Below the pieces are notes generated by a model that saw only the letters and a list, made by a program, of their open reading frames with translations, was not told the DNA's origin and did not search any database. DNA of 64,000 nt from Bacteroidales bacterium. Lineage in GTDB: Bacteria; Bacteroidota; Bacteroidia; Bacteroidales; UBA932. Numbering within the stretch: position 1 is the stretch's first letter; each line of letters begins with the position of its first letter. This document shows positions 62,422 through 64,000 of this stretch, in pieces. Both the position numbers and the translations under genes were made by a program. Location of the stretch: contig JAFYEM010000034.1 of assembly GCA_017544265.1 (NCBI GenBank), forward strand, positions 25,587-89,586. The letters run 5' to 3'.

Positions 62422-64000
62422 ATGAAAACCTACCATACTAAAGACATCCGCAACGTCGCCCTCATCGGCGCGTCCCATTCCGGTAAAACCACCCTCTCCG
62501 AAGCCATGCTCTTCGAGGGAAAGGTGATTGACCGCAGAGGCTCCGTAGAGGACAAGAACACCGTCTCCGACAACACTGAATTCGAGCAGACAAACCAGAA
62601 ATCCATCAACGCCACCCCGCTTTACGCTGAGTTCGGCGGCTGCAAGATCAACTTCATAGACACTCCCGGTTCGGACGATTTCTCCGGCGGAGCCCTTTCT
62701 GCTTTCAAGGTCGTCGAGGCTGCCGTCATGGTTATGAACGGCACTGCCGGCATCGAGGTGGGCACCACCCTGTTCGCCCGCTACGCAGACCAGTACAAGG
62801 TCCCTATGATCATTGCGGTCAACCAGCTGGACCACGACAAGGCCAACTGGGACGGTGTCCGTACCGCCATCAGCGAGGAGTTCGGCAACAAGGCCGTCAT
62901 CTGCCAGTTCCCGGTGGCTCCCGGCCTCGGCCTGGAAGGCTTCGTGGACGTTATCACGATGAAGTTCTACAACCGCAAGGGTGAGGCTCTCGAGATTCCT
63001 GCCGCACATGCGGACGAGGCTGAAGAACTGCGTTCCGCCCTCATGGAGAAGGCTGCCGAAGGTTCCGACGAACTGATGGAGAAATTCTTCGATACCATGG
63101 AGCTTTCCACCGACGAAATCCGCGAAGGACTCCGCCTCGGAATGCTCAAGGGCGAGACCATCCCCGTGTTCTGCGTCGCCGCAAAGGAGAATATCGGTGT
63201 TGCACGTCTCATGGAATTCATTGTCAATGTCGTCCCCTCACCGCTCGGCTCAAAGCAGGCCACGGTGGAAGGCGGCGAGATTGTCTGCAACCCCGCGGCT
63301 CCCGTGAGCCTGTTCATCTACAAGGCTTCCGTGGAGCAGCACCTCGGTGATGTTTCTTACTTCAAGGTGATGAGCGGTACCCTCAACGAAGGCGCCGATC
63401 TCGTGAACCCCGAGACCGGAAACGGCGAGCGTCTCAGCGCCATCTACGCCGTCGCCGGCAGCAAGAAAGAGAAAGTCTCCTCCATCAGCGCCGGTGACAT
63501 CGGCTGCGTCATGAAACTCAAGAACGGCAAGACGGACGTTACTCTTGCCGCCCAGGGTGTGGATGCAATCGCTCACATGGTGTTCCCGGACGCCAAGTAC
63601 CGCTGCGCCGTAAAGGCCCTCGACAAGAACGACGAGGCCAAGGTCGGCGACGCCCTCAACCGCATCGCGGCCCAGGATCCCACCATCGGCGTGGAATACT
63701 CAAAAGAACTCCGCCAGACCATCCTTTCCGGTATGGGCGAGCAGCACATCAACTATGTGAAGTGGAGAGTCACCACCGAGTTCAAGCTCAACATTGAGCT
63801 CTATGCCCCGAAAGTGCCTTACCGCGAGACCATCACCAAGATTGCGACCGCTCAGTACCGTCACAAGAAGCAGTCCGGCGGCGCCGGCCAGTTCGGTGAA
63901 GTTCACCTCCTCGTATGTCCTTACGTCGAGGGTGAGGAAGCTCCGAAGAACTTCAAGATCGACGGCAAAGACACCGTGTTCAATTTCAAGAGCCAGGAAA
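62422..64000 (+). CDS. EF-G paralogue (EF-G2/FusA2 type), 3' end outside the window
   Basis: 526 codons are visible and the frame is open at the window edge. G1 is GASHSGKTT (16-24) in place of the usual AHIDAGKTT, G3 is DTPGSDDF (80-87) with Ser84 where translational GTPases have the catalytic His, and G4 is NQLD (134-137) for NKMD. Domain II (SLFIYKASVEQHLGDVSYFKV) and the start of domains III-IV (KSGGAGQFGEV-type QSGGAGQFGEV) are present. Canonical EF-G is expected elsewhere. In Bacteroides thetaiotaomicron an EF-G paralogue without GTPase activity has been described; this gene looks like the same class. Confidence 0.9.
   Translation, partial: MKTYHTKDIRNVALIGASHSGKTTLSEAMLFEGKVIDRRGSVEDKNTVSDNTEFEQTNQKSINATPLYAEFGGCKINFIDTPGSDDFSGGALSAFKVVEAAVMVMNGTAGIEVGTTLFARYADQYKVPMIIAVNQLDHDKANWDGVRTAISEEFGNKAVICQFPVAPGLGLEGFVDVITMKFYNRKGEALEIPAAHADEAEELRSALMEKAAEGSDELMEKFFDTMELSTDEIREGLRLGMLKGETIPVFCVAAKENIGVARLMEFIVNVVPSPLGSKQATVEGGEIVCNPAAPVSLFIYKASVEQHLGDVSYFKVMSGTLNEGADLVNPETGNGERLSAIYAVAGSKKEKVSSISAGDIGCVMKLKNGKTDVTLAAQGVDAIAHMVFPDAKYRCAVKALDKNDEAKVGDALNRIAAQDPTIGVEYSKELRQTILSGMGEQHINYVKWRVTTEFKLNIELYAPKVPYRETITKIATAQYRHKKQSGGAGQFGEVHLLVCPYVEGEEAPKNFKIDGKDTVFNFKSQE

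Noticed and set aside
1-64000. CRISPR arrays, insertion sequences, prophage or conjugation genes
   Set aside because: No regularly spaced direct repeats of CRISPR type, and no transposase, integrase or mobilisation protein motifs were seen.

Overview
The window comes from a chromosome of a Bacteroidota bacterium, most likely order Bacteroidales, with a moderately high GC content for that group. The signs are TAnnTTTG promoter boxes with almost no Shine-Dalgarno sequences, fimbrillin-type lipoproteins with DUF3575 and DUF3868 partners, an S46 dipeptidyl-peptidase, a eukaryote-like class II glycyl-tRNA synthetase, and many lipoproteins. I see no rRNA, tRNA, CRISPR array, phage gene or transposase. 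Coding density is high. The only gap above 300 bases is 22649-23241.

Layout. 1-4.5 kb: a cut-off GH95 fucosidase, a phytase-esterase-like lipoprotein, and a membrane-bound regulator. 4.5-13.6 kb: glyS, then an overlapping sufS-sufE-DUF59-folK-ruvA series, an acidic lipoprotein, ybeY-mnmG, and hflX. 13.6-19.2 kb: a C69 peptidase, fumarate reductase/succinate dehydrogenase A and B subunits without the membrane subunit, and ruvB. 19.2-19.5 kb: a 245-base AT-rich gap with facing arrays of DnaA-box-like 9-mers, a candidate replication origin. 19.5-31.5 kb: mfd, a dicarboxylate-type symporter, then coaX, an outer-membrane barrel, a TPR protein, an LptC-like protein, a PpiD-like protein that seems to have lost its parvulin domain, and ychF. 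31.5-41 kb: a LolA-like protein, an endonuclease-fold protein, galK, a YeiH transporter, two small genes, galM, thyA-folA, an SNF transporter and two lipoproteins. 42-45 kb: a large outer-membrane protein with an HExxH protease-like domain.

45-51.4 kb holds the most distinctive locus: one operon of three fimbrillin-like lipoproteins, a DUF3575 barrel and a DUF3868/OmpA-like protein. The first two fimbrillin-like proteins carry C-terminal SusE/SusF-like modules, and the second also ends in a CBM26-like module. This suggests a surface appendage or adhesin that binds alpha-glucans. Two 9-mers 21 bp apart lie upstream, in the layout of a LytTR-type operator.

51.4-64 kb: mutS, a GT4 glycosyltransferase with a YfhO-type membrane protein, an S46 peptidase, mrp, rnhB, a 63-residue protein, and a cut-off EF-G paralogue whose G3 motif has Ser where translational GTPases normally have His.

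Two themes cross the window. Several genes have the start codon only 4-5 bases after a TAnnTTTGC box, so their mRNAs are probably leaderless. Palindromic repeats occur both between genes and, in frame, inside at least three genes.
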